This document shows, in pieces, positions 7,984-16,736 of a stretch of 64,000 nucleotides of DNA; the first letter of the stretch is position 1, and each line of letters opens with the position of its first letter. This DNA is from Zophobihabitans entericus (GTDB lineage Bacteria > Pseudomonadota > Gammaproteobacteria > Enterobacterales > Orbaceae). A model generated the notes under the pieces. That model made no database searches. It was not told the DNA's origin and worked only from the letters and a program-made list of their open reading frames with translations. The stretch is from assembly GCF_011745665.1 (NCBI RefSeq), contig NZ_CP050253.1:967418-1031417 (forward strand), given 5' to 3'. A program made the translations under genes and the position numbers.

Positions 7984-10267
7984 TTTAACAATAAATTGGG
8001 CAATAGAAAATAATATTCCTTTTATACCATTAGTCGAACAAACAAAGCATCCATTGAATCGAAATTGGGTAAGTACATTACCAATAAAAAAAGATAATAG
8101 TGCTGAACTAATTAAAGATACTGTTACAACATTTATTAAAAATAAATATGGTATAGGTTTGTTATCTGGTCATCCAATTAATAATTCAAGTGTTTTAGTT
8201 ATTGTTGATGTAGATATTCGTTCTGTAGATTCACAACACCAACAAGAGTGCGATGATTTTTTAATATCTATTGGACTAGATCCTCAAGAACCAAATGTTT
8301 TGACCGGGAGAGGAGGTGGTTCTCGACACTACTATCTATGTATTCCAACAGCGTTCGCAATAGATAAAGCGAGTTTTAAATTAGCGCAGTCTAGTTACTT
8401 AGTTGAGAAAGATGGTCAAAAAAAACCAGCTTGGATAGTTGAGTTATTAGGGAAAGGAAAATTTGTTGTTGCGCCTCCATCTTTACATCCAGATACAGGT
8501 CTAGCATATAAGTTTGTTCATCAAAATATAATTTCTGAAGTACATAAATTTATGTATTACTTATACCAAATAAGAGATGATAAACATTTGAAAAATAGTA
8601 TATCAACTCAAGAAAAACAGAGCTCAAGTGCTTTAGAAGAAACTAAAGAAAACATTAATAGATTGAGAGAGGTTTTAAGATTTTTGTCTTCAGATTGTGA
8701 TAGAGAACAATGGCGAGATATTGTGTGGTCTATTTGTGCTCATAATTGGAAAGCTGGAAAAGAGATAGCCCAAAATTGGAGTAAAAATGCTGTTACAAAA
8801 TATAATCAAAGTGCTTTTGATATTGTCTGGGAATCTTTTGATTCAGAAAAAGATAATTGTATAGGTATAAATACTGTTTATTATTTAGCAACTGAAAAAA
8901 GCTGGATAGATGATAGGGTGCATGAATGGTTAAAAGACATGAATCAAAAGTATTTTAAAGTTTTTGTTGGTGGTGAATCAAAAAAAATGATGATAGGTAG
9001 AACTTTATCTGAACATGGTGTTAGTTTTATTTCTATCCCAGATTTTCATAACTCATTGAGTAATAGAACCATTAATTTAGGTGGTAAGGTTATAAAAATA
9101 TCTAAAGCTTGGTTAGAGCATCCAAAATCAAGAGGTTATGAATCTATTGAGTTTCGTCCTGAGTGGGGATTAGAAAATAGAAATAATATTTATAATAGCT
9201 ATATAGGATGGGGAATTACTCCGACTAATTATAACAGTAATGATGAATTTACCTCGGTTTATAATAAGCTTGTACCTGTTCTAAAATTCTTAAAATGTAT
9301 CATCTGTTCAAATAATGATGAACATTTTTATTATTTACTGGGATGGCTACATTCTTGTGTGACTATTCTTGATAGACCATTAGGTATAGCTCTTGTGCTA
9401 CGAGGAGGAAAGGGAATAGGAAAAAGTTTTTTAGGTAAAATATTGGTTAAAATTTTTGGAGTACATGGATTTCATGCGACTAATTCTGAATTATTAGTGG
9501 GGAGGTTCAATGGGCATCTTAAAAACTGCTTATTGTATTTTGCCGATGAAGGTTTATTTGTTGGAGATAAAAAGGCAGAGCAAGCTTTAAAAGGACTTAT
9601 TACCGAAGATAAATTATTGTTTGAAAGTAAGGGTATTACCCCTGAGATGGCTGAAAATCGAATACGAGTGGTAATTGCAACAAATTCGCTACATGCTATC
9701 TCTGCCAGCTATGATGAACGACGTTTCTTTGTTTTAGATGTAAGTGATCGTAAGGCTCAGGACCATAAATATTTTAAATCATTGTCTGACTATCTTTATA
9801 ATAATAATGGGATAAATGATTTACTGTCTTTTTTACAATCAGATAGATTGTTGAAAATTCTTCAACAAAAGGAATTCCATATATTGAACATTCCTAAGAG
9901 TAGAGCTCTTAGTGAACAAAAAATCCACTCTTTATCTGAAGTTCATAGATATATTTATGAATGTCTGTCATCTTCTGGCATTTTATATATGGATGGTTTA
10001 AATCAAATGAATAAAGGATGGCTTGGCGATATTGGAGTTAATATATTATTTAATGCTTACTTAAGCATGTTAAACAATGTCCGATTTAGTAGTATTGCAT
10101 CACCTTCTTCTTTTGGGAGAGAGTTTTTAAAAATTGGTATTGCGAAAAAGATTCGATCATCTTCTTCAGGGCGTCCGTGGATATATAGATTATTACCATT
10201 AATTGAGGCAAGACAAATGTTTGCGGAAAACATTTTAAAAGAACCAGATTTTCAATGGGAGTCATAA
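7976..10267 (+). CDS. Primase-polymerase/SF3-type helicase replication protein
   Basis: A protein of about 763 residues with three parts. The N-terminal prim-pol domain (about 1-190) carries the catalytic pair Asp78/Asp80 (IVDVDIRS), LTGRGGGSRHYY and VVAPPSLHP. A PriCT-like linker (about 215-300) has REQWRDIVWSICAHNW. A viral SF3/DUF5906-type helicase domain has Walker A GGKGIGKS at 477-484, a Walker B FADEG and an arginine-finger-like DERRFFVLD. It would prime and unwind the element for autonomous replication, as P4 alpha does. Start at the ATG at 7976 is chosen because TAGGGA at 7962-7967 is well spaced; in-frame TTG 7946 and ATG 7970 are alternatives. Confidence 0.9.
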   Translation: MCDLTINWAIENNIPFIPLVEQTKHPLNRNWVSTLPIKKDNSAELIKDTVTTFIKNKYGIGLLSGHPINNSSVLVIVDVDIRSVDSQHQQECDDFLISIGLDPQEPNVLTGRGGGSRHYYLCIPTAFAIDKASFKLAQSSYLVEKDGQKKPAWIVELLGKGKFVVAPPSLHPDTGLAYKFVHQNIISEVHKFMYYLYQIRDDKHLKNSISTQEKQSSSALEETKENINRLREVLRFLSSDCDREQWRDIVWSICAHNWKAGKEIAQNWSKNAVTKYNQSAFDIVWESFDSEKDNCIGINTVYYLATEKSWIDDRVHEWLKDMNQKYFKVFVGGESKKMMIGRTLSEHGVSFISIPDFHNSLSNRTINLGGKVIKISKAWLEHPKSRGYESIEFRPEWGLENRNNIYNSYIGWGITPTNYNSNDEFTSVYNKLVPVLKFLKCIICSNNDEHFYYLLGWLHSCVTILDRPLGIALVLRGGKGIGKSFLGKILVKIFGVHGFHATNSELLVGRFNGHLKNCLLYFADEGLFVGDKKAEQALKGLITEDKLLFESKGITPEMAENRIRVVIATNSLHAISASYDERRFFVLDVSDRKAQDHKYFKSLSDYLYNNNGINDLLSFLQSDRLLKILQQKEFHILNIPKSRALSEQKIHSLSEVHRYIYECLSSSGILYMDGLNQMNKGWLGDIGVNILFNAYLSMLNNVRFSSIASPSSFGREFLKIGIAKKIRSSSSGRPWIYRLLPLIEARQMFAENILKEPDFQWES

Positions 10268-10268
10268 A

Positions 10269-10565
10269 ATGATAATAGCTAAAGCATATGTGCAAGGAGT
10301 GCAAAGACAAGGGAAACAGAACATAGTAAGCCCTTCGGATGAGCTTGCAAATGATATTTATCAATGGTTTCTTTCACTTGAATCCAAAAAACAATCAAGT
10401 TATTTTTATGAAATTGATTTAGTCAAAATATTTAATTGTAGTAATCAAGAATTAGCTATTGCAATGCAAAAATTAAATTTTCTATCAGATACGATTAAAA
10501 TGAATAGAAATAATATTAACGTTTATTTTACTGTTGATTTATTATGTGGGAAAAGTGTGACGTAA
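10269..10565 (+). CDS. Small hypothetical protein after the primase gene
   Basis: A 98-residue protein with no family I recognise; it is mostly helical with a charged middle and no signal peptide. It starts one base after the primase stop and is probably co-translated, so it may assist replication or copy control. Confidence in coding rests on the tight spacing and the absence of other frames. Confidence 0.55.
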   Translation: MIIAKAYVQGVQRQGKQNIVSPSDELANDIYQWFLSLESKKQSSYFYEIDLVKIFNCSNQELAIAMQKLNFLSDTIKMNRNNINVYFTVDLLCGKSVT

Positions 10566-10742
10566 ATTAATAAATAGGACAGCTAGATATTCTTTATATG
10601 TAAGGTTTGTCTTAGATGTCTTACTTGTCTTAGAATTTATAAAACTATAATTAATAGTGATAGATATATATTATAATTTTATAGAATAGTCACCGTGTTT
10701 ATATAGGACAGGATGGTTATCATTTATAATGAATATTATCAA
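10566..10742. other. Intergenic stretch with no recognisable gene
   Basis: Very AT-rich sequence between convergent genes. I see no ORF of note and no clear intrinsic terminator. Confidence 0.4.
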
Positions 10743-11102
10743 TCACAGTTTCTTATTTCTCATCTTGTAGCTATAGTAAGAACCTAATAAGGTGAAAATA
10801 GTATAAAAGGCAGCCAATTTTTGATTTAGATTTATATTAAGAACAAATAAAACAGCGCATAATACACAAGATACTATAAACAATATTTTAGCTGTCTTAT
10901 CTTTATGTTCAGGCGCAATATAAATTCCAATTATAATGAATACAGTACCCACCAAGGTAGATGTTATACATTCAAGAATAATACTAGCTCCGATACCTTT
11001 ATCACCATAAAAGAAATTTTGTAAATAAAAAAACACTCCTGATATAAGCACTGATGATAATAGGGCACAAGGGAAAACTGCTATCCATCTTAAATATTTC
11101 AC
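10743..11102 (-). CDS. Small four-helix membrane protein, unknown
   Basis: A 119-residue protein with four hydrophobic stretches (about residues 7-28, 42-62, 72-90, 94-110) and a basic C-terminus (YKMRNKKL). No family is recognised. It sits alone on the minus strand in the cargo region next to the GHKL-ATPase gene. In satellites such slots often hold accessory, defence-partner or toxin genes, but nothing in the sequence shows that here. Confidence 0.55.
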   Translation of the reverse strand: MKYLRWIAVFPCALLSSVLISGVFFYLQNFFYGDKGIGASIILECITSTLVGTVFIIIGIYIAPEHKDKTAKILFIVSCVLCAVLFVLNINLNQKLAAFYTIFTLLGSYYSYKMRNKKL

Positions 11103-11507
11103 TTTATATTCTCTTCAAAATTGTTATATAGCACCTAATTGGTATCTAGAGGATTGTGGTGCTATCAGAACTAGTTATTAATATTGGTTATCTGTGTCTA
11201 TCACTGTATGAGTTAAGTGATTAAAGCATAAATATTTCTTATTTTTCCTTTAAATCAAAAGATAGATTGGTTGGTAGTACCTTATTTAAAAGAACTTTGC
11301 TTTGGGTTAATTAATCTTTAAAGTAACAAAATAAAATGTAACGTTATTTATGAATAAATGATAATTGTTTGTACCGATCGGAATTTTATCATTGATCGTT
11401 TTTGTCGATCGAAATTGAGTTGCTTTTATTGAGTCAGACTCTTCATTGGGTAATTAAATTGATGCTATACTAGATAAAATTCATTTATGTAGGATATGGA
11501 ATAAATT
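11103..11507. promoter_or_regulatory. Divergent control region upstream of the GHKL-ATPase gene, with CGATCG repeats
   Basis: This 405-bp gene-free stretch lies between two divergent genes. It contains CGATCGGAATTT at 11375-11386 and CGATCGAAATTG at 11406-11417, a direct repeat with 31-bp (about three-turn) spacing, and a third TGATCG between them at 11393. Each core is itself palindromic, so they look like operators. A TATACT -10-like element lies at 11466-11471, about 36 bp before the ATG. No matching repressor gene is evident next door. Confidence 0.45.
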
Positions 11508-13439
11508 ATGCAGCAAGGATCTCTATTATATGGTGAAAGATTTTTAGAAAGTATGGCTGGTTCAATTGTCACAGATCCAGAAATTGCAATAATTGAATTA
11601 GTAGCTAACTGTTGGGATGCTTATGCAACAAATGTGCAAATAACATGGCCAGATAAAGAAAACTCAGTGCAATTTAAAATAGTTGATAACGGTCATGGTA
11701 TGACATATAAAGAGTTTGAACATATTTGGAGAACTCTTTCATATGACAGAATTGCAGCCCAGGGAAATACAGTTAATCCACCTCAAGGTAATCAAGGTAT
11801 TCCTCGTACTGTTTTTGGAAAAAATGGTAAAGGGCGATTTGCATCTTTTTGTTTCTCAAGTGAATATCTCATTACTTCTTATAAAGATAATCGAAAATTT
11901 ACATGTAAAGTAACAAGAACCTCAACAACGCCTTTGCTAATCTCAAAAATTGAAGACTCGGAAGATGACCAAAATAGACACGGTACAGAAATTGTGGGTA
12001 CTGGTGAAATACTAAGAGGATGCGGCTTTAATGAGGAGAATATTAGGGAAATAATTGGAGCTAGATTCCTTGCTAATCCTGAATTTAAGGTTTCAATCAA
12101 TAATAATCCTATAACCTTTAAAGATATTAGTAATTTGTTGTCTACTAATTATTTAGATATTCCTGAGATAGGTCGAGTTGAAATATTGCATATTGATTCT
12201 AAACAATCGGATAGGACGACAAAACAACACGGTATTGCATGGTGGGTTCAAGGGAGGGCTGTAGGTAGTTGTAAATGGAGAGGGAGCGATTTTACCCGTA
12301 TTTTAGATGGTAGAACATCAGAAGCTAAAAGATTTACTTTTGTTGTTAATGCTGATTTTTTAAACGATGGTGACCATATTCTTTCTGACTGGAGTGATTT
12401 TAGGGAAGATAGCAATGTATGGAAAATAACTAGAGAACTAGTTCAGGATAAAATTAAAGATATTATAATTAATTGTAACAAAAGTTCCCGGGAGGAAAAG
12501 CGTACATCTGTAATTGAGAGTGTTGGGTTTGAGGTAAATAAATTGCCTCCCCTTAGTAAGGATAGAGTGAAAAATTTTATTGATGAAATAATTGATAATT
12601 GTCCTAGTTTTGGTGTTAAAGAAATAATTCAGCTTTCAGGCATATTAACAAAGCTAGAAAAAGCTAATTCACGTTATGGTTTATTAGAATTATTGCATAA
12701 TCAAGAGAGTAATGATTTAGACTCTCTTCATGATATTTTAAGTCAATGGTCTATAAGTATGGCTAAAATTGTATTAGATGAAATAAAAAATCGTCTAAAA
12801 CTGATTAATGAACTGAGAGAAAAAATAAAAATTGCAGGTATTAATGAGGTACGTGAACTCCAGCCTTTATTTGAAAAAGGATTATGGATGTTTGGTGCAC
12901 AATTTGAATCTATCGAATTTACTTCTAATAAAGGTATGACTAAAGTTATTAGAGAATTGTTTAAAGATCTAACTGCTATAGGTTCAAGAAATAGGCCAGA
13001 TTTTGTTGTTTTACCTGATTCAAGTGTAGGTTTATATGCAAGATCATCTTATGACGATGATTATAATGAAAATGGAAGTGAGCATGTTGTTATTGTTGAT
13101 CTCAAAACAACGGGTTTAGCTTTAGGTTCAAAAGAGAAAGAGCAAGTATGGAAATATGTGAAAGAGCTCAAAGCAAAAGGTTATATTAAATCTTATACAA
13201 GAGTGGATGGATTCATCCTCGGTGATAATATTGAAAGCGGGGAAGAGGAGCTTCGACGTGAGGGTGATTGTGTAAAAATAACACCGATGCTTTATGATAC
13301 AATATTAACTCGAGCAGAAAAAAGACTTTTAAGTTTATATCATAAAGTTCAAGATGCTCCGTTTTTACTTGAGCAACAAGAAATTTTAAAAAATTTTGTT
13401 GAACCCCTTAGTGTGCATAGGGGTAATTTAGATATATAA
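11508..13439 (+). CDS. GHKL ATPase fused to a PD-(D/E)xK-type nuclease domain; probable defence protein
   Basis: A 643-residue protein. The N-terminus is a GHKL (HSP90/MutL-type) ATPase: Glu30 and Asn34 in IIELVANCWDA, the G1 box DNGHGM (60-65), and the G2 box FGKNGKGRF (103-111). A helical middle follows. The C-terminal part (about 455-600) has EKGLWMFG, RPDFVVL with Asp498, then VVIVDLKTTG with Asp531-x-Lys533 and a following helix rich in Lys and Gln. That D...DxK layout is that of a PD-(D/E)xK nuclease resembling the Shedu/DUF4263 group. It has its own promoter region and sits in the cargo slot of a satellite, where anti-phage genes are common. An ATP-gated nuclease acting on phage DNA is inferred; it has not been matched to a named system. 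Confidence 0.75.
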   Translation: MQQGSLLYGERFLESMAGSIVTDPEIAIIELVANCWDAYATNVQITWPDKENSVQFKIVDNGHGMTYKEFEHIWRTLSYDRIAAQGNTVNPPQGNQGIPRTVFGKNGKGRFASFCFSSEYLITSYKDNRKFTCKVTRTSTTPLLISKIEDSEDDQNRHGTEIVGTGEILRGCGFNEENIREIIGARFLANPEFKVSINNNPITFKDISNLLSTNYLDIPEIGRVEILHIDSKQSDRTTKQHGIAWWVQGRAVGSCKWRGSDFTRILDGRTSEAKRFTFVVNADFLNDGDHILSDWSDFREDSNVWKITRELVQDKIKDIIINCNKSSREEKRTSVIESVGFEVNKLPPLSKDRVKNFIDEIIDNCPSFGVKEIIQLSGILTKLEKANSRYGLLELLHNQESNDLDSLHDILSQWSISMAKIVLDEIKNRLKLINELREKIKIAGINEVRELQPLFEKGLWMFGAQFESIEFTSNKGMTKVIRELFKDLTAIGSRNRPDFVVLPDSSVGLYARSSYDDDYNENGSEHVVIVDLKTTGLALGSKEKEQVWKYVKELKAKGYIKSYTRVDGFILGDNIESGEEELRREGDCVKITPMLYDTILTRAEKRLLSLYHKVQDAPFLLEQQEILKNFVEPLSVHRGNLDI

Positions 13440-13570
13440 AATTATTTGCTTCCGTAAGTATAGCGCCATATGACAGAAGTACCCTCTCTCATTATTTCTT
13501 TGGTCCAAAGGGGGGAGGGTCTTAGTGATTTACTTTATACTATATTAAAACGTTATCGTGATTTTCTATT

Positions 13571-13593
13571 ATAGGTACTCTTTTAGGTACCTT
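13571..13593. promoter_or_regulatory. Putative integrase arm-type sites, right end
   Basis: ATAGGTACTC (13571-13580) and TAGGTACCTT (13584-13593) repeat the motif found upstream of int, and lie about 55-80 bp inside the right attachment core. Confidence 0.45.
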
Positions 13594-13648
13594 GGTATTT
13601 TATAATAAATAAAAATTTATATAAAACATGTGATTGTTTATTTAAGTA

Positions 13649-13661
13649 AACTCCCGCCAGC
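13649..13661 (+). repeat. Right attachment core (attR)
   Basis: Exact 13-bp copy of the ssrA end (AACTCCCGCCAGC), followed by CACCAC where ssrA has TCCACCA. It lies about 210 bp after the last cargo gene and just before an unrelated terminator, so it marks the right end of the element. Confidence 0.8.
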
Positions 13662-13701
13662 CACCACATACTGATTTAAAGAAGTTCTAAGATGTCCACT
13701 A

Positions 13702-13735
13702 AGCCCGCACCCCAAAAAGGTTTGCGGGCTTTTTA
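13702..13735 (+). terminator. Intrinsic terminator to the right of attR
   Basis: AGCCCGCA at 13702-13709 pairs perfectly with TGCGGGCT at 13723-13730, followed by a T-run. It may be the terminator that served ssrA before the satellite inserted, or serve the minus-strand gene as a bidirectional stop. Confidence 0.75.
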
Positions 13736-13756
13736 ATATAAATATCAATAGCACAA

Positions 13757-14572
13757 TCAATCAGGTAATCTCTTCTTATACTTCTCCACCAAATCATGTT
13801 TCCACTCATCAAGGAGATAAAACTCTTTTAACTTATATTTATAAGTATTGAAAGGCTGCTTTTTAGGTAAAGGTTTCTTCCAGACAGAAAAGGTAATACT
13901 TCGTGAGATTCGCCAGTCGGCATAAACGATATATTTCTCGTGCTCCTGAACCCAAGCCTGAATATTACCTCCAGTAATCTTTGTAAATCCAATCTGAGAT
14001 AATCGCTCCTCTGCAAAGGTTAATTGTTCTTTATTTCTCTTTGCGTTAAAACTCCAGCCATTATCAATTAATACTTCTTCAAAAGGGGATGTTTTGTATA
14101 GAGCTTCAGTTTGACGTCGTCGAGCTAATTGCTGTCTCTCTTCTTCACGTTCTTGTCTATCGCTTTCCGCAAATTTTTTATTCCAGTGTGACCACGCTAT
14201 ATCTTTAGCTACTTTTATAAATAAGCATTGATGTGCCTTACCTTCACCCAGTAGATGACGCCGTAACCCTTCAGGGAAAGCAAACCCTTCACGAAGAGTA
14301 GATGAACCATTTGAGTGGCACAAAGGGCAACTTACTCTAACTTCTCTATACCACTGTTTCTCATTGGTTGGAGGAATTGAGGTACTCTCAATAATTTTTT
14401 CAACAATATTATTAAGTCAATAATATGACCCGTCTCTGGAAGAGCAATGATAAGAACTCATCAGTAATGAGCCCATCTCATAAGGCAATAAATTTAATAC
14501 TTCGTATCTAAGATTTTCCAGCTTATTCTCAAGTTGAGTAATTTTCTCATCTTTATTAATAAAGTGGTTCAT
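13757..14572 (-). pseudogene. Zinc-finger-like gene broken by one in-frame TGA
   Basis: Reading from an ATG at 14572 (good AAGGA site upstream) gives a coiled-coil-like start (KITQLENKLENLRYEVL). It then runs into TGA at 14417-14419 and continues in the same frame without other stops to 13757, through EKQWYREVRVSCPLCHSNGS with a CxxC(H) zinc-knuckle look and a charged helical region rich in Glu, Gln and Arg. About 271 codons in all. The open downstream part has only a TTG (14323) as a possible new start. A single nonsense mutation in a once intact island gene is the simplest reading. The family function is not known to me. Confidence 0.6.
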
Positions 14573-14644
14573 TTTTCTATCCTTACTAAAATTATTCTTG
14601 TTCTCTAATCTGAATCAATAAGTCTGATTACCGATAGAAGTCAC

Positions 14645-15583
14645 TTAAAGACGAAGAGAGGATTCGTCCAATTCAAACTCATTCTGCATACCTAATTTTT
14701 CCATAATGGCAGGAAGAACTTGATGAATGATACGTATTCCCACTAAAAGCTCATTCATATAAATATCAGGGTGCAAACGGGAATCATTAAAACCCATACT
14801 CTCATCATCAGCCTCTCGCCCAAGTTGATCGTGAGAAGGATTATTAACTAAGTCCATTATTTCAGCCCTCAGAGGAATACGAGCTCGAATTGCCGTGTTT
14901 TTAGTCTCTTTTAACCATTTTCTATAGTCTTTCTTGGTTTTATTTTTAAATACTCTGAAATTAGATGCAATGTTAGTGTCGATATCCACTTTACTTGCGG
15001 CAAGAGCCAGTAAACAAGAGTCAATATCGCTACCGACGGAACCAAATAAATCAAGCTCATCATCCATAACCAGTTCATAAACAAAAGCTGCATAAAACCC
15101 ATAGACATCAGTTAACGACTTATAAATATTAAAGATAAGATCATAATAAAGATTATCATGAAGACGCTCACGCAACTCATCATCACTATCTTCATCTTCA
15201 GCTAAATATTCTTCTAATTCCTTAGGAAATTCTTTAGGAATATCAACACCAATTTCCTGTAGTAAAGACAAAGTACGCTCACATAGAAGTCCTAGTTCAT
15301 CATTTAAGGGATAACAAATATATCCAGTTTCATCGCATTCCTGTGCCATCTCAGCAATAAAATGGATAAGTATTTCCCACTTATTGGCATTTTCAATAGA
15401 ACCTGTTAAAAGAATCACTTCAGGAGACTGTTCACCAATCTTTATCAAATCACGCAACTTATCCTCCATCTCTGAGGACATATGTTCTCCGTTTTTCCAT
15501 TTAGTAATTTGAGTTGGGGAAACTTTCAGCTTAGCAGCCAGCTATTTTTGACTACAAGAAAGGTGTTTTAAGGCTAGTTGAAT
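14645..15583 (-). pseudogene. HTH regulator-like gene with 5' end decayed (in-frame TAG)
   Basis: The open part starting at the ATG at 15481 encodes 278 acidic residues of unknown function. Upstream in the same frame the sequence reads LAAKLKVSPTQITKWKNGEH, a clear helix-turn-helix. It is preceded by TAG (15542-15544) and then LKHLSCSQK, with no start codon before the next stop. So the DNA-binding N-terminus is interrupted by one nonsense codon and has probably lost its start. A GGAG 7 bp before 15481 could let the C-terminal part be translated alone. It lies just upstream of, and divergent from, the defence operon and may once have regulated it; that link is inference. Confidence 0.55.
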
Positions 15584-15824
15584 TTAGTTAATAAATATTT
15601 TAATTTACTAAATAATAATAAATGTTGCTATACATAATATTTATCGTAATAAGTATAAAAGTATATTGTAACATTTATCCAAATAATGTGACTTACTTCA
15701 TCTTTTTTGTTTGACCAGGTAAAGATCAATTGTTATGCTAAATCGATATAAAAATCATTATAACATTCAATTATATAAATAATTTTTTAATAGTAAGACT
15801 ACTTACTGTTGCAGGGTGATTTAG
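15584..15824. other. AT-rich promoter region before the defence operon
   Basis: Upstream region of the plus-strand operon and of the decayed HTH gene. It is very AT-rich with several TATAAT-like hexamers; no single promoter or operator can be chosen. Confidence 0.35.
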
Positions 15825-16736
15825 ATGGGGAAAAATAGCCAATATCTTGCTGATGAAATGCCTGAGTGGTGGTACTTTCTACAGTCCATTGGTAAGTGGG
15901 CTTTTACTAATAAAGGGACCTACATTTGTGCTATTTGTCCTGACGATATCTTTTCATCTTATGCTGTTGCTTCTTCGATTCTACCTTCAGAAAATACCTC
16001 GATCGATATTCATATGCAGCTAAAGTCATCTCCTTTTGTCCTGATCACTACTGATGAAATGCCAGATAAAGGTCAAAGAGCTTATTATTGTGGTGATGAA
16101 GAAATGAATGGCCAACTGCTTTGTTGTTTTCAGCGAGTCAAGAATACGATCCAAAAGAAGCCTGTTTCAGAACTAACAAAAAACATTGTTCTTTGTACTC
16201 ATGATGGTAAAAAAGAAGACTGGTTGCTTAAAACTGATCGCTTATATGACGCGGTCAAAAAGCACCATGTTTCAGAACGATTAAACTTAATTGGTAATAA
16301 AACACAGTTACTCGAGTCAGCAAATAATTTTTCATTATCTGTTAATGGAAAAACGCAATTATTAAGCGAATATCTTGGCATTTTAGGCGGAGAACAAGTT
16401 TTATCCTACCAGGCGCTGATTAATGTGATCAGTTCTCAAAATATCAACTGTCAGGAACAGACACAAATCTGGAGTGGTAATATTCCCTCGCGCCATCCGC
16501 AAAAAGATCAGTCTATCGTTTGTTGCTTATCTGCCAGCGATGTTAATTTAGATGAAAAAGTTCAGCGATTTCTTACTCACTATACTCAACATTTAGGCCA
16601 GACTGGCTGGCGCCCCGAAGTGAAAAATGGCCTGTTTGAGAGTGGCGGCCTGCAGTCACTCTGCCAGAAAAAGCCAAATACTATTGGTTTATCAGTGCTT
16701 AGCTATAAAGGAAATTCTGATGCCAATGCCCTTTAA
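15825..16736 (+). CDS. Unknown protein 1 of the DISARM-like operon
   Basis: A 303-residue soluble protein I cannot assign. Visible are a tryptophan-rich start (PEWWYFLQSIGKWAF), a strand-like stretch TYICAICPDDIFSSYAVASSI that looks like the first part of a Rossmann or nucleotide-binding fold, and several cysteines. No HKD motif of a PLD nuclease is present. It is first in the operon and overlaps the next gene by 17 bp, so the two products probably act together. One possibility is that genes 1 and 2 are the two halves of a DrmE-type protein, which normally is a single larger chain; this is inference. Confidence 0.6.
   Translation: MGKNSQYLADEMPEWWYFLQSIGKWAFTNKGTYICAICPDDIFSSYAVASSILPSENTSIDIHMQLKSSPFVLITTDEMPDKGQRAYYCGDEEMNGQLLCCFQRVKNTIQKKPVSELTKNIVLCTHDGKKEDWLLKTDRLYDAVKKHHVSERLNLIGNKTQLLESANNFSLSVNGKTQLLSEYLGILGGEQVLSYQALINVISSQNINCQEQTQIWSGNIPSRHPQKDQSIVCCLSASDVNLDEKVQRFLTHYTQHLGQTGWRPEVKNGLFESGGLQSLCQKKPNTIGLSVLSYKGNSDANAL

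Larger units (their letters stand above)
5334..13661. mobile_element. P4-like satellite/integrative element inserted in the 3' end of ssrA
   Basis: The element starts at the ssrA 3' end, runs through a P4-type integrase, an unknown gene, AlpA, a primase-helicase and cargo, and ends at a 13-bp copy of the ssrA end (13649-13661). It carries replication and regulation genes but no structural, packaging or lysis genes, the organisation of P4-like satellites and related phage-parasitic or mobilisable islands. Its base composition is visibly more AT-rich than the flanks. The boundary assignment rests on the repeat, the integrase position and putative arm sites at both ends. Confidence 0.8.
13440..13756. 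other. Right end of the satellite and junction with the next island
   Basis: This 317-bp stretch has no gene. It contains a possible weak hairpin (ACCCTC near 13484 with GAGGGT near 13525), the right arm-type sites, the attR core and a strong terminator at 13702-13735. Confidence 0.6.

Noticed and set aside
13484-13530. A second strong terminator after the ATPase-nuclease gene
   Set aside because: The ACCCTC/GAGGGT pairing needs a loop of about 35 nt and has no T-run, so it is weak evidence.
14417-14419. TGA as a selenocysteine or programmed read-through codon
   Set aside because: The surrounding sequence shows no obvious selenocysteine insertion hairpin, and a second unrelated stop breaks the neighbouring gene, so ordinary decay is simpler.
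15825-16736. The first operon gene as a PLD-type DrmC
   Set aside because: No HxKxxxxD motif is present in the translation.
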